Source: Lysinibacillus pakistanensis
GTDB lineage: Bacteria > Bacillota > Bacilli > Bacillales_A > Planococcaceae
Assembly: GCF_030123245.1 (NCBI RefSeq)
Contig: NZ_CP126101.1
Location: forward strand, 3,098,501 to 3,162,500
Length of the DNA: 64,000 nt
Direction of reading: 5' to 3'
Part shown: positions 26,108-35,387 of the stretch, in pieces
How positions within the stretch are numbered: position 1 is the first letter of the stretch
How the letters are laid out: each line of letters opens with the position of its first letter
Translations under genes and position numbers: made by a program
The notes under the pieces: generated by a model
What the model was told of the DNA's origin: nothing
Seen by the model: only the letters and a program-made list of their open reading frames with translations
The model's database searches: none

Positions 26108-26679
26108 CTATATATTCCCTAAATGATTCGTATCATTTATAAAGTGAATTACCTTTTCCTTATCAGTAAGTTCAATTAAACTAATTCCTGTATCTCCAAT
26201 TTTAAAATAATAATCCATGTTGATTGGCATTTGGTAAAAAGCACGTAATATATTATTAATTACCCCACCATGAGCAACAATCGCTATTCGCTCATATGTA
26301 TTTCCTGTCACAATCTTAGAAAATATCGTTTCAATTCTCATTCGAAATTCTATGAATGTCTCTCCATTTTCAAAACTTTCATGAAAAAATTTTGGCTCAG
26401 GATACTTTTTCGCTTCTTCAAAGGATAATCCAGCTTGTACACCATTATTAAACTCCATTAATTCTTCTTCCAATTGTACTGGGCATCCAATAGTTTCCCC
26501 TAATATTTCAGCAGTTTCACGTGCTCTTTTTAACGTACTTGCCCATATAAAATCTGGCGGGAAATCATTTTTTACTTTTTGTGATAAACTTCCCACTTGC
26601 TTTCTACCTCTTTCCGTTAATCATGTACATTTAAAATAGCTGCTTCAGATTCTCTGTGGCGAATTAATAGTATTTGCAT
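26108..26679 (-). pseudogene. Histidine phosphatase family protein, broken near N-terminus
   Basis: The start ATG at 26679 leads into MQILLIRHRESEAAILNVHD and then a stop. In the next frame LTERGRKQVGSLSQKVK continues to the end of the gene with FIWASTLKRARETAEIL and AIVAHGGVINNIL. About 15 bases seem lost between the two parts, which in relatives encode G-R-x-D-x-P. The catalytic RHG is also RHR here. Both changes argue for an inactive phosphoglycerate-mutase-like phosphatase. A later start would give a 150-residue product lacking the catalytic histidine. A different intact family member lies at 37930. Confidence 0.85.
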
Positions 26680-26784
26680 ACCTTTTCCCCCTTATATCTT
26701 TTAAATCCAAAAAGTATAAAACTAAACTACACCGTTAATTTAATAGCTGTTTTCTCAAAGATTGTTGCTTCTGGTTTTGCTATC

Positions 26785-26861
26785 TTCTTCAATTAAAGGA
26801 CCACGTTAGTTGAATAAGAGAAACGCTAATTCCACAATCGGGCCCTTTAATGGAATAACAA
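26785..26861. repeat. Palindromic repeat family A, divergent copy 2
   Basis: It begins CTTCAATTAAAGGACCACG and ends CCACAATCGGGCCCTTTAATGG. The latter block matches the 5' arm of other family A copies. The central hairpin is diverged. Confidence 0.55.
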
Positions 26862-26926
26862 TAAATAATTTTTATTCTAAAACCACTTATTTTTTTACAA
26901 TTGAATATTCTATTTCTCTAACCATG

Positions 26927-27490
26927 TCAATTTTGTCGCCTCTTATTTCGTGTAATTCCGAGATAAACAAATACCAAACATACTATAAGACCTAATGTAG
27001 CTGGAATAATTATAGATTTGCCAGAGTCCCCTGCAAATAGGATACTCCATCCTACTTTCCCTACTGCAATAAAGGCCATAATTGACAAGCCGAACCAAAT
27101 GTTACGTTGCCAGAAAGCAAGAGCTAGGAGGGTTAAAGATAGTGGTACAATCAATGTAAGCAAAATTTTACCCAATCCCCAATCCCCAGTTAAATAATCG
27201 ACTTCATATTGAAGAAATTCTTGCACTATTGTATCTACGGTAGTCGGTTCCGGGAACCAAAACATGGATGTGAAAATACAGAACAGAGTGAAGGAGATTC
27301 CAGCAAGGCTCCTCTTGAAGGCAAAAAAACAAAAAGGAATAATAAATATAGGTCTGATATACCAAGAAAGCTGATTATGATGTCTTGCAAAAGCCCAATC
27401 TAGTAAATCGTGATTAAATATAAATGCAAACAGTAAACTTATGGAGCATAGAGCAAAGAAAATAGCCAATGGCGTATCATATTTACGCAT
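26927..27490 (-). CDS. Multi-pass membrane protein in operon with TetR
   Basis: A 187-residue integral membrane protein with about six hydrophobic helices (PLAIFFALCSISLLFAFIF, WYIRPIFIIPFCFFAF, LTLIVPLSLTLLALAFW, IIIPATLGLIVCLVFVYL) and a basic C-terminal tail. No known motif. ATG at 27490 shares one base with the TetR stop codon (TGATG), and AAGGAG lies upstream within the TetR gene, so the pair is translationally coupled. It may be the target of that regulator. Function unknown. Confidence 0.65.
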   Translation of the reverse strand: MRKYDTPLAIFFALCSISLLFAFIFNHDLLDWAFARHHNQLSWYIRPIFIIPFCFFAFKRSLAGISFTLFCIFTSMFWFPEPTTVDTIVQEFLQYEVDYLTGDWGLGKILLTLIVPLSLTLLALAFWQRNIWFGLSIMAFIAVGKVGWSILFAGDSGKSIIIPATLGLIVCLVFVYLGITRNKRRQN

Positions 27491-28158
27491 CAAAAGTTTT
27501 TCTCCTTCCCTTGTATTGGGATTGATAGACCTTTTTCTAAGAACAACATCATTTCATCAATTAAAGAAAATAGCTTATCATCAAAATAATCGTTGCCAGA
27601 TTTGTTGATGAAATTTTGAACAAGTGACAGGTTAAGAGTTTGAATAAGCAAAATGATTGTTTCATTATTTAATCTCTGATCAATTTCATGTTTCTTCTTA
27701 CTCTCATTAATTAATGTATGAAAAAATTCATTACTCTTTTTATCTTCTTCCCCAAGTAGTGATTTTTTCAAATCTTGATCGGAATTTAAGATAAGGTCGT
27801 TTGCAATTTTGGCCATATCAGGATGCTTACGGTAAAAATGAATTCCCCCAATAAATAGGTTCCTTACAATATCAATAAATTTCATTTCACTAGTTATCTG
27901 GGTTAAATATTGGGAGTACTCGTGTTTTTTGATGCCTACTTGTTCAACTACATACTTATACAAATCAAGTTTGTCTTCGAAGTATTGATAAAAACTCCCC
28001 CTAGGAATTTCAGCTTTCTTAATAATGCTTGAGATACTGGACTCTTGATAACCATGCTCAGAGAATTCAGCCATACTAACTTCTAAAATCTTTAATTTCT
28101 TCTCTTTGGGTAGGTTAAAAAATGTTGAAGATGGCAATGGGTAATACCTCACTTTCAT
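27490..28158 (-). CDS. TetR family transcriptional regulator
   Basis: A 222-residue regulator. Its N-terminal helix-turn-helix is KILEVSMAEFSEHGYQESSISSII then AEIPRGSFYQYFEDKLDLY, the TetR signature. The C-terminal ligand domain is all-helical and of unknown specificity. The start used is ATG at 28158 with AGGTG upstream. Longer frames would begin inside two operator-like palindromes. Those palindromes lie directly before the start, so the gene and the coupled membrane-protein gene are probably autorepressed. Confidence 0.88.
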   Translation of the reverse strand: MKVRYYPLPSSTFFNLPKEKKLKILEVSMAEFSEHGYQESSISSIIKKAEIPRGSFYQYFEDKLDLYKYVVEQVGIKKHEYSQYLTQITSEMKFIDIVRNLFIGGIHFYRKHPDMAKIANDLILNSDQDLKKSLLGEEDKKSNEFFHTLINESKKKHEIDQRLNNETIILLIQTLNLSLVQNFINKSGNDYFDDKLFSLIDEMMLFLEKGLSIPIQGKEKNF

Positions 28159-28160
28159 TA

Positions 28161-28190
28161 TGACACCTGCGTCATATGACACTACTGTCA
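28161..28190 (-). promoter_or_regulatory. Two tandem operator dyads before the TetR gene
   Basis: TGACACCTGCGTCA (28161-28174) and TGACACTACTGTCA (28177-28190) share the form TGACN6GTCA with two bases between them. They lie immediately before the TetR start codon. Autoregulation is inferred. Confidence 0.7.
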
Positions 28191-28280
28191 TAATATAACA
28201 TGGAATAGATTTAGTAAATATTTTCTTTTACATAAACATCCTATAATTTTTTCTTCATCAACTATTTTACAATAGATTTG

Positions 28281-28352
28281 TTCCACAATCTGGCCCTTTT
28301 TAAAAAAAGACACGTTCCTAAATAAACGTGCCCGATTGTTGAATATCAAGTA
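28281..28352. repeat. Palindromic repeat family A, copy 3
   Basis: TTCCACAATCTGGCCC at one end and GTGCCCGATTGTTGAA at the other form the terminal inverted repeats. A small ACACGTTCC/AACGTG hairpin lies inside. It is located between the TetR gene and the TolB-like pseudogene. Confidence 0.85.
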
Positions 28353-28394
28353 AATGATTAAAAACCAGCCGCCTTTAAGGTGCCATTTTTTATA

Positions 28395-29419
28395 TCAAAA
28401 ATTATCAGCTGAATAATTAACTAGTATGCTTTTTTCAGCTTTCCATACATTTCTAATTTTATTTTTTCTCAGATCATAGTAACAGAGCATGCTTTCTTTA
28501 GGTATTTCCAAAACACTATAATCTCTTTTTTCATCAATAAAACTAGATAAAAAATAAAATCCTTCTTTTTTCTCATCAAATTTAACGGAACGAATTTTTG
28601 AATAACTGCTATTACTAGATAGTAATGGCTTCATTTTATTTGATTTGATATCTATTTCTGCAACATGCGAAATCGGACTATTTATCTTTTCATCGTAACT
28701 AATTATTACCGAGCTATTATCTGGTGCCAATGATACTCCACTTATAAACTTCTCAACTGTATCAATGTGTTCTTTTTTTTCTCCTTTTGTATTATATATA
28801 TCTAAACTGTATTTTGGTGGTTGTAATTTAGTATGATTGTTATTTGCTTCTTCTAGTTTTTAGTATCATCCTTTTCGGAGTAAGAAACGACAATTAATTT
28901 ATTACTGTTCGGATTATAATTAAAATCTAAAATACTTCTATCTTTATCTTCTTTTGCCCATATTTCAACTTTATTTGTTTGAAGGTTATAAGTAGCTATA
29001 TGAAAATTTTTATACTCATCTTTTAACAATACCCTCATAAAGAGAATATTTTGTTCTTTATCTATTTGGATAAAATCTATGTTACTAAATTCAGTAGTCA
29101 GCTGTTTAGATTGATTAGTATTTAGGTCATTTTCAAACAATTGAATTGTGTGATCCTTAGCTCCATCTGCAAAGTACAATTTATTACTCCCTTCAGAATA
29201 AGCAAATGAAGTATAATCTTCCATATTATCACTTAATAATATTTTATTTGTATTTTTAATCGGATCATACTGATAGAATGTATTCATTAAATTTTTAGGA
29301 TTGAAAATATTTATATAAAACTTAGAGTCCGAAACATTATTATTAAAAAATAATTTACTACCAAGTAGAAAAAACATTACTACAACTATTGCAAAAAGTA
29401 ATAAAACTTTTTTTTTCAA
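28395..29419 (-). pseudogene. TolB/WD40-like membrane-anchored protein, frameshifted
   Basis: The N-terminal part (TTG at 29419 behind AGGAGGGG) has a membrane anchor (KVLLLFAIVVVMFFLLGS) and beta-propeller-like repeats (NKLYFADGAKDHTIQLF; NKVEIWAKEDKDRSILDFNY). It runs into a stop at 28853. The next frame continues at once (KLEEANNNHTKLQPP, then GVSLAPDNSSVIISYDEK) to a stop at 28395. The frames are joined by restoring a single A in the run ACTAAAAACTAG. This could be a true mutation, slippage or a sequencing error. Together they would give an intact ~340-residue surface protein of unknown function. Confidence 0.82.
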
Positions 29420-29712
29420 AGTACCCCTCCTGAAAGTTGGTAAATACATAATCCAGATAAAATTATTTATCCGGATTATTTATTTTTATTCTGTTACTTC
29501 ATCTGTTACTTCTTATCTTCTATGATTTCGCTAATTCCAAGAGAATCATTCCATCAAATCATCCCTTTATTAATATACCCAACAGACTTTAAGGTATTGT
29601 TACTCAACAATTATCAAATCGATCATTTGATTCTGATTTACTTTTCCTTTCATTATAAGAACACCCCTTTAGATAACCTTATCCAAACGGGCAAAGCATC
29701 GTTGAGTTCATA

Positions 29713-30633
29713 TCATTTAAATTCCTCTTTAACAAAGTCAATGAGTAGGGACTTTAATACGTCACCATCCTGCCCCATATGGTACATATCTGTTCCGTGA
29801 TAACCGCTCTCGTCCACAATTAGCTCTTTATCAGTTGCTCTAGATTCTTGATATAATTGACGCACATGTTTTTCAATACTGCCTCCATAATCACCAGGTG
29901 AAAAAACAAACAAGGATGGCGCTTTAATCTCTTTGACACTTGGAATTGCATCAAGGTTTGAACATTGTGCAGGAGAAGAAAGAATAATTAGTCCCTCAAT
30001 AGGAAGCTCTTGACGAACGCCTGCAACGATTGCTGTTGTACCACCACATGATGCTCCTGCCAAAAATACTTTTTTAGCACCCATTCGTTTGAGTTCGTTT
30101 AAGGCTGCATCTGCATCAAGCTCTATATGTTCATTAACTTGGATCTTCTGTGAGGCACCGTGATTACGATATTCAGGAATAATAACTAAATATCCGTTAT
30201 CTGCCAGTTCAGTTCCTATGTCAAGAAAAGAGCAAATGGAATAACCTTGCTCGTGTGCAAGCAGGACTCCTTTATTTCCGCTACCAAGCACAAGTGCCGA
30301 CAAATATACCCCATCACTGGTTGTCAATGTAGTTGCTTGATCGCGTAGCTCATCTGGAACACAACTATTCACAAGATGCCCTCTAGAAGACTTTATCGTT
30401 CGATCTGGCCAGGCAGGATCATACTCAACCGGTGGGTTTAATGGTATGTTCGTCATTTCTGCAAGTGACGTTTCATTTATGGTCTCGGTTTTAGAAGCAG
30501 TACTTTGGTTTTGATTAGATATAGATTGATCTTCATTAGAAGATACAGGATTTTTTGTGGTGCAGCCTGTAATTGTTACTAACAAAATGAGTAATGCAAG
30601 TAACATTTTTGTTTTGTTTAAAGATATGTTCAT
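29713..30633 (-). CDS. Alpha/beta hydrolase lipoprotein
   Basis: A 306-residue lipoprotein. The signal peptide MNISLNKTKMLLALLILLV is followed by a lipobox TITGC, then a Ser/Asn/Gln-rich linker. The alpha/beta hydrolase core has GVLLAHEQGYS (oxyanion region), VIIPEYRNHGAS, the nucleophile elbow FLAGASCGGTTA (GxSxG) and a likely His in GYHGTDMYHMG. It would act outside the membrane as an esterase or dienelactone-hydrolase-like enzyme. ATG at 30633 follows GGAGG at a rather long spacing. Single-gene unit. Confidence 0.85.
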   Translation of the reverse strand: MNISLNKTKMLLALLILLVTITGCTTKNPVSSNEDQSISNQNQSTASKTETINETSLAEMTNIPLNPPVEYDPAWPDRTIKSSRGHLVNSCVPDELRDQATTLTTSDGVYLSALVLGSGNKGVLLAHEQGYSICSFLDIGTELADNGYLVIIPEYRNHGASQKIQVNEHIELDADAALNELKRMGAKKVFLAGASCGGTTAIVAGVRQELPIEGLIILSSPAQCSNLDAIPSVKEIKAPSLFVFSPGDYGGSIEKHVRQLYQESRATDKELIVDESGYHGTDMYHMGQDGDVLKSLLIDFVKEEFK

Positions 30634-31515
30634 AGATTTTCTATTCCTCCAACTTTTACTGAACATAGAACTGAGAGTGTTTCATACTGTCCATCAAATA
30701 GTTTGACGTACTGTGTAAAACGACTTCCTGTTGATGAAACAACTCTTTAGAGACATTGGCTATATAGGAATCTATCTCTACAATCGTGACAGGCGTCTTT
30801 TATTCTTCAATTGTATAAACATAAGTGCTGCGTTCAACATAATGAACTGCTTTATTTAGCACAGTGATCCAATTAATTAATTATTTACCATTATAGTATC
30901 CAAGGTAGTAGGTGGAAGCAAGGCACAAGATCAAGAAGTCTTTAATTTTGTAAAAAATATTTGTTGGATTTTATCAAAAATGATAATCATGGTGGAATAC
31001 CTATCAAACAAAATAAAGTAAAAAAACATCCTAACAGATTCAAAGTAAATAAATCGAACTGATCATACTCTTTATATTCCTCTAGAATACTTCCATATTC
31101 CCAGTAATATATGAAACGAATAAAAGGCTTGGAATGTTTTCTTATCTTTTTTATCTTCGAAGTTCCTCACACGCCTTTAAATTCAATGATATCCACTTGA
31201 TTCGGAGGTGTGCTGGTTGTAATGGAAAATCAAAACAACTCGGGTTTATCTCTGTGTTGATTTGAAGAATACTCTATTCCATTCGAACACGCCGATCATG
31301 TAAGCAGACACCTATAAATAACACCCACCTCCTCCAAACCCCCTCACCCCCAATAGAAATATAGCTAAATCAATCCTCCGCAATCTAGCCCTTTAGACGA
31401 AGAAAGACACATTCCTTACAAAAGAAATGCGCCCGTTTGTGAAATATCGTTTATTAAACTATAGCAACTGTTACTTCAATAATGCTTTTTGTTAGACTTA
31501 TTTTGATTCCCACAT
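30634..31515. other. Long AT-rich gap
   Basis: Nearly 880 bases without an open gene. Apart from the family A element at 31375-31448, no conserved frame, RNA structure or clear promoter could be read. It may hold an eroded gene. Confidence 0.4.
31375..31448. repeat. Palindromic repeat family A, copy 4
   Basis: CGCAATCTAGCCC at one end and GCGCCCGTTTGTGAAAT at the other, with ACACATTCC..AAATGCG between. It is 68 bases downstream of the YteA gene's stop. Confidence 0.75.
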
Positions 31516-32202
31516 TTAATCCTCTAAATAGTCAAATTTTCTCGCGTGTTCTACTTCCTGAATGGAAACTTGGCGTGTTAATTCATCTGTTTCGGAGATA
31601 TGGTAGGAATCCCATTCATCATTAACGGCAATTTCTTCAGGGTCTTCATATAATTCATCATAATTTTCAAAATCCCCTTCAAAATCGGACGGTGATTCAG
31701 AGGTTCCATATTTTGCCACAACTTGAAACACATCTTCATAATCATGAATATCATCCTTGTCATCTCGGCCAGAAAAAGAATTGTCAACTGGAGGAAGCAT
31801 CACTTGCTCTTCAACCGGTCGATCTGTTGGAACGTCTTTTGCAGTATGTTCAATACAAAAAGCGGTATAAGGCAGTGCTACCAATCGATCGTAAGGGATA
31901 TCTTGTTGACAAACTTCACATACACCATAGGTTCCATCCTCAATCTTTTGTAAGGCGGCATTTACTTTTGCTAACTCATCATCGTCATGGACTTTTAACG
32001 CCATATCTTTTTCACGTTCGTATAATTCAGTACCTAGATCTGCTGGATGATTATCGATGGTTGACAACTCATCAACAGAATCCCGTAAACTTCCTCGTTC
32101 TAAATATTCATCATCTGTATCCATTCTTCGTTGGAGCGAGTATTTTTGCTCAATTAACATATTTTTTAACTTTGATATCTTCTTCTCATTTAGAATAGTC
32201 AT
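31516..32202 (-). CDS. yteA: YteA-type DksA/TraR zinc-finger protein
   Basis: A 228-residue protein with an N-terminal helical hairpin like that of DksA (LKNMLIEQKYSLQRRMDTDD, then DELAKVNAALQKIEDGTYG). It has a zinc finger CEVCQQDIPYDRL...FCIEH of C2CH type. The long, highly acidic C-terminus carries the YteA-typical SGRDDKDDIHDYEDVFQVVAKYG and SPSDF. YteA-like proteins are found in spore formers and may bind RNA polymerase. ATG at 32202 is behind AAAGGAC. Single-gene unit. Confidence 0.85.
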   Translation of the reverse strand: MTILNEKKISKLKNMLIEQKYSLQRRMDTDDEYLERGSLRDSVDELSTIDNHPADLGTELYEREKDMALKVHDDDELAKVNAALQKIEDGTYGVCEVCQQDIPYDRLVALPYTAFCIEHTAKDVPTDRPVEEQVMLPPVDNSFSGRDDKDDIHDYEDVFQVVAKYGTSESPSDFEGDFENYDELYEDPEEIAVNDEWDSYHISETDELTRQVSIQEVEHARKFDYLED

Positions 32203-32322
32203 CACGTCCTTTTCATTATTATGAACGATTTTGATTGAATTATTTGTCTAAAGGATAAGTTTAAATACAAAAACGAAAAGAACAAAATCTAAAGCATTTG
32301 GACGGGAACATAAAGATGTAGC

Positions 32323-32547
32323 TTTGTAATAAAGTTTGATCAAAAATATCTCACAAACCGGCATTTTTCTATAAATAAAAAGACTCCATTTTGAAAAAAG
32401 ATGATCAAAATGGAGTCTTATATTGTAATACTAAAATTGATTTTTATAAAAAAGATTGATTATTTTCTTCCTATGTTGTTCAACAATCGCTCCCGTTAGT
32501 GGAAGAAGAACAGAGATGCTTAATCAACTTAAGCCCTATTAGTTGAA
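32323..32547. repeat. Composite repeat: family B followed by family A
   Basis: It starts AATAAAGTTTGATCAAAAAT and carries a long hairpin GACTCCATTTTGA/TCAAAATGGAGTC at about 32390-32418. It continues TTTATAAAAAAGATTGATTA and passes into TTCAACAATCGCTCCCG and a degenerate family A end TATTAGTTGAA. The same order occurs at 22641-22805. Confidence 0.7.
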
Positions 32548-32820
32548 GTTGAGGAGCCGGTTGAAAATGCAGATTTCATCGTTAAAAAATTATCTAGATA
32601 CTGTTCATACAAAAAGCCACAAAACACTGATTTAACAGCATTCGTGGCCTTTTAATGGGTTTCCAAACTTTGATTTGGGAACGTTATTTGTATTTGGGTT
32701 GTATAAAACAAATAAATTTAATCACTAAATTCTTTAAAAAGGATTACTAATTCATATGGAAATTATTGTGTGTTTGTCGATGTATATAATAATTAATATA
32801 TTATTGGTAGGTGTGAATGG
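32548..32820. other. Gap upstream of plus-strand hypothetical gene
   Basis: It contains a possible imperfect hairpin AAAGCCACAAAAC/GTGGCCTTTT near 32610-32655. The promoter of the next gene must lie near 32760-32800, where TATAATAATTAATATATTAT is very AT-rich. No coding remnant is seen. Confidence 0.35.
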
Positions 32821-33468
32821 ATGAAGATGCAAGCGGTACAAGATGGGGTAATGAATATTTATCGGCAGGTGGCGAAGCAAGGATACGATGCGGATTTTGG
32901 TAATCTACTTGTTGCGACACAGCAGGCAGCAGAGCAGCGTGATAATGGTCAGAATGAGGAAGTGCGCGAGTTATCGTTTAAAGAAATGATTGAACTCGAG
33001 CATAAGGCGATTGTCGCTTTCAGGCAGGGCGATTTGATTGGTCATGAGCGTTATATGAAAGAGCTAAGTGGTCATCAAGGGTCGCTAGAGAGAGTGAATG
33101 CGGCGGCAGAAGCTCAGGCAGCAGAGGCGAATATGGATAATGGGATTTTCCCAGAGGATGCACCACAGTCGGTGAAAAGATATGTGAGTGGGCTGTCGAT
33201 GAAGGAACACATAGTTATGTTTACGCAGGTGGCGGTACAGGAAATTATAGCGAATGCGTATCAGGATGGAAATGGGCATTGGCGTATTCGACACCGAGAT
33301 GAGCCGGGTTATATTGATATTTTTGAGCAACCGGATTTTTCGTATACAAAGCTAGTGGAGAAAATGCTAGCACATATTGAATTGAATCGTAAATATACAA
33401 CGCAAGATAAGTATGAGGAGCAATTAGACGTCATACTCGGCTTGAAGGAAGCTGCAAAGGGCTTTTAA
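32821..33468 (+). CDS. Hypothetical soluble protein
   Basis: A 215-residue soluble protein of clearly coding composition, with no family I recognise. It is mainly helical, with an Ala/Glu-rich middle (GSLERVNAAAEAQAAEANMD) and a conserved-looking core FTQVAVQEIIANAYQDGNGHWRIRHRDEPGYIDIF. The C-terminus is KYEEQLDVILGLKEAAKGF. ATG at 32821 is preceded by a weak GGTAGGTG. One of few plus-strand genes here, flanked by a strong terminator downstream. Confidence 0.7.
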   Translation: MKMQAVQDGVMNIYRQVAKQGYDADFGNLLVATQQAAEQRDNGQNEEVRELSFKEMIELEHKAIVAFRQGDLIGHERYMKELSGHQGSLERVNAAAEAQAAEANMDNGIFPEDAPQSVKRYVSGLSMKEHIVMFTQVAVQEIIANAYQDGNGHWRIRHRDEPGYIDIFEQPDFSYTKLVEKMLAHIELNRKYTTQDKYEEQLDVILGLKEAAKGF

Positions 33469-33514
33469 TTAGCGATATAGAAATTTGATAGAGGTTGGGA
33501 AAAAACCTATTTCT

Positions 33515-33566
33515 AAACATAGGTGCTAGCATTTTACGAAAGTAAGATGTCGGCGCCTATGTTTTT
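33515..33566 (+). terminator. Terminator of the hypothetical gene
   Basis: AACATAGGTGC and GCGCCTATGTT arms, extended by GCAT/ATGT, followed by TTTTTT. Confidence 0.85.
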
Positions 33567-33640
33567 TGAACTGAAGCTAGTTTTGTTGTAGCTAAAATAT
33601 CGAATAATAAATTAAGGAAGCCCTAACGAGTTTCCTTGAT

Positions 33641-33925
33641 TTATGGTCCAGAAATTCCATTTGCCAACAGTAACAGAAATATAAATATTGATAACGGTAT
33701 CATAAATGTAATATTTGAAAGAATACTGAACACCTTTACAGTTATATTTTTAGACTTGATCCCTAAAATTAACGACACAATAAACCCAATGTCTATCAAA
33801 ACATATAAGAAAATTGGAATCCATAGATTTATATTCGGAGACCTAAATACAAAGAAAATAAATAATGCAACTAAGAACAAAACTAAAGTTAAAATGATTG
33901 GATAAAACTCTTTTTGTTGTTTCAA
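33641..33925 (-). CDS. Small membrane protein, three helices
   Basis: A 94-residue integral membrane protein with helices ILTLVLFLVALFIFFVF, IFLYVLIDIGFIVSLILGI and ITFMIPLSIFIFLLLLA. The start is TTG at 33925, ideally spaced behind AAAGGAGGT. The ATG ten codons upstream would contain that ribosome site. No family recognised. Confidence 0.6.
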   Translation of the reverse strand: MKQQKEFYPIILTLVLFLVALFIFFVFRSPNINLWIPIFLYVLIDIGFIVSLILGIKSKNITVKVFSILSNITFMIPLSIFIFLLLLANGISGP

Positions 33926-33998
33926 TATATTACCTCCTTTCATTTTTTGTTTCAATTGTAATAGTAAATGTAATAACTTGACGAATTTTCGTAATTTT

Positions 33999-34467
33999 CT
34001 ATTTTAAATAAGGACTACGCACTAAATTTATGCTGATTGATATTTTCGTTTCTGCGACTATCGACAAATAAGAACCAAAATAAAGGTAATTATCAAGATA
34101 TTTCGTAGCTACACCTTTAAAACGACCTATCCATTGTTTTTTGGAGACCATTGACATTTTGGATGGGATACAAGCCCTTAATAATGTGCTTTCCATCGTT
34201 TGATTTAATCAGATAATACTCTAAGCCCTTTTCTTTTGCATTGGTTTTATAGGCTCTCCAAAAATCGGTTACAAGCACGTTTTCATTAGACAATTTAGAA
34301 CTTTTAATACGCCCCATACAAGCAACTTTTGAGACAGTTGCATTGGTTCGGTCTCTGGCAAAGAGAACATAGACTTGTTCTTTGCTTATTCCCCTATGTT
34401 TAGATTTCCCACCTCTTTTACGAGGCTTCCGTTCAGTAATTCCACGTTGAATCCTGACATTTATCAA
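33999..34467 (-). pseudogene. IS1595-like transposase C-terminal fragment, frameshifted
   Basis: Readable pieces in successive frames are GISKEQVYVLFARDRTNATV, then LVTDFWRAYKTNAKEKGLEY and HIIKGLYPIQNVNGL in one frame. RFKGVATKYLDNYLYFGSYL follows in another, and WFLFVDSRRNENIN in a third. This is the order of the DDE/ISXO2-like domain of IS1595 transposases. The zinc-ribbon N-terminus is missing and at least two frameshifts are present, so it is inactive. No terminal inverted repeats could be assigned. Confidence 0.82.
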
Positions 34468-34470
34468 ATA

Positions 34471-34773
34471 TCAACAATTCCCTTTAACAGAGCCTTTATT
34501 TTTTAGTTCTAAAAGTATAGGTGCTATATTTAGCAAAATAGAAACAATTGACAGAAACCATAACGCCTTTTCCATAGTAGGTACAACATCCAATAAAGCC
34601 GCCCAATCTTCAACTTTTACCCAGTTAGATACAAGGCTATGTTCTGCACAGAGTGTCAATGCTGTAAATGATAACCCCATTGCCATCGCAAGTTTATAAT
34701 CTTTACCTGTTGTATACATATAAAGATTTATAAAAGTTGCTACTATAGCAATAAGACCTAATATTAACCACAT
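34471..34773 (-). CDS. Small membrane protein, three helices
   Basis: A 100-residue membrane protein. Helices are WLILGLIAIVATFINLYMY, LAMAMGLSFTALTLCAEHSL and EKALWFLSIVSILLNIAPILL, with a basic tail. Clear GGGAGG ribosome site before ATG at 34773. Its stop is only a few bases from the transposase fragment, so the downstream flank was altered by the insertion. No known family. Confidence 0.6.
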   Translation of the reverse strand: MWLILGLIAIVATFINLYMYTTGKDYKLAMAMGLSFTALTLCAEHSLVSNWVKVEDWAALLDVVPTMEKALWFLSIVSILLNIAPILLELKNKGSVKGNC

Positions 34774-34859
34774 AATGATACCTCCCTTTTACAATATAGA
34801 CATAAGTTGTAATCAAATTGTTCCCAAACGCTCGTTTGATAACGATTTGAAATGTTGTT

Positions 34860-34932
34860 ATTCAATAATATGCCCTTTAATGAAAATAAGCGCTGATCCT
34901 TATTACAGTATCGCGCCCGATTGTTGAATAAC
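34860..34932. repeat. Palindromic repeat family A, copy 5
   Basis: TTCAATAATATGCCC and GCGCCCGATTGTTGAATA ends, with AGCGCTGATCCTTATTACAG inside. The remainder of the gap 34774-35191 shows nothing notable. Confidence 0.85.
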
Positions 34933-35191
34933 TATTTTTTATTATTAATAGCATTTTCTCATATATTTCTATATCTATTTTAGGTAGTATATATACTAAC
35001 AATTTTCTCGTTTAATAAAATCTCTTTTTCTTTTTTTAAACCATTTTTTATTGTGAACGGACTACATTCACGTTTAAAACATTGATAGTCATAGCAATGA
35101 AAGCACAAAAAAATGACAGAAACATATCGTAGTTTACGTCTGTCGAAGTTTATTATTTAGTAGTTCAATGACTATTTAAGATACTTTTAAT

Positions 35192-35228
35192 AAAAATTAG
35201 AGCCACAGTTTAGTGACTCTAATTTTTA
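35192..35228. terminator. Terminator beside the L7/L12-like gene
   Basis: AAAAATTAGAG and CTCTAATTTTT arms with GCCAC/GTGA near the loop. T-rich on both strands, immediately past the stop at 35232. Confidence 0.85.
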
Positions 35229-35231
35229 TGT

Positions 35232-35387
35232 CTATTCTTTACAAAAATCTACAAATTTTTTTGCCTGTATTAAGGACATATCTGTTTGTTCTCTCACAAA
35301 CTTCACCGCTTTAATTTCACCGACGGACTTTATTTTCTCTTTTACTAAGGCAATCAGTTCCTCATTATAAATTTTAGTATAATCCAT
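35232..35387 (-). CDS. 51-residue protein resembling the L7/L12 C-terminal domain
   Basis: A short gene with excellent signals: AGAGGAGG before ATG at 35387 and a terminator just after the stop. The product begins MDYTKIYNEELIALVKEK and continues GEIKAVKFVREQTDMSLIQAKKFVD. That second part follows the helix-turn-helix pattern of the ribosomal L7/L12 C-terminal domain (KI.AIK.VRE.TGL.L.EAK..V). It may be a stand-alone fold of that type, as in several small Bacillus proteins. Function unknown, with no ribosomal role implied. Confidence 0.75.
   Translation of the reverse strand: MDYTKIYNEELIALVKEKIKSVGEIKAVKFVREQTDMSLIQAKKFVDFCKE

Noticed and set aside
29522..29800. 92-codon plus-strand frame
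   Set aside because: It overlaps the 3' end of the hydrolase lipoprotein gene on the other strand and has no coding character of its own.
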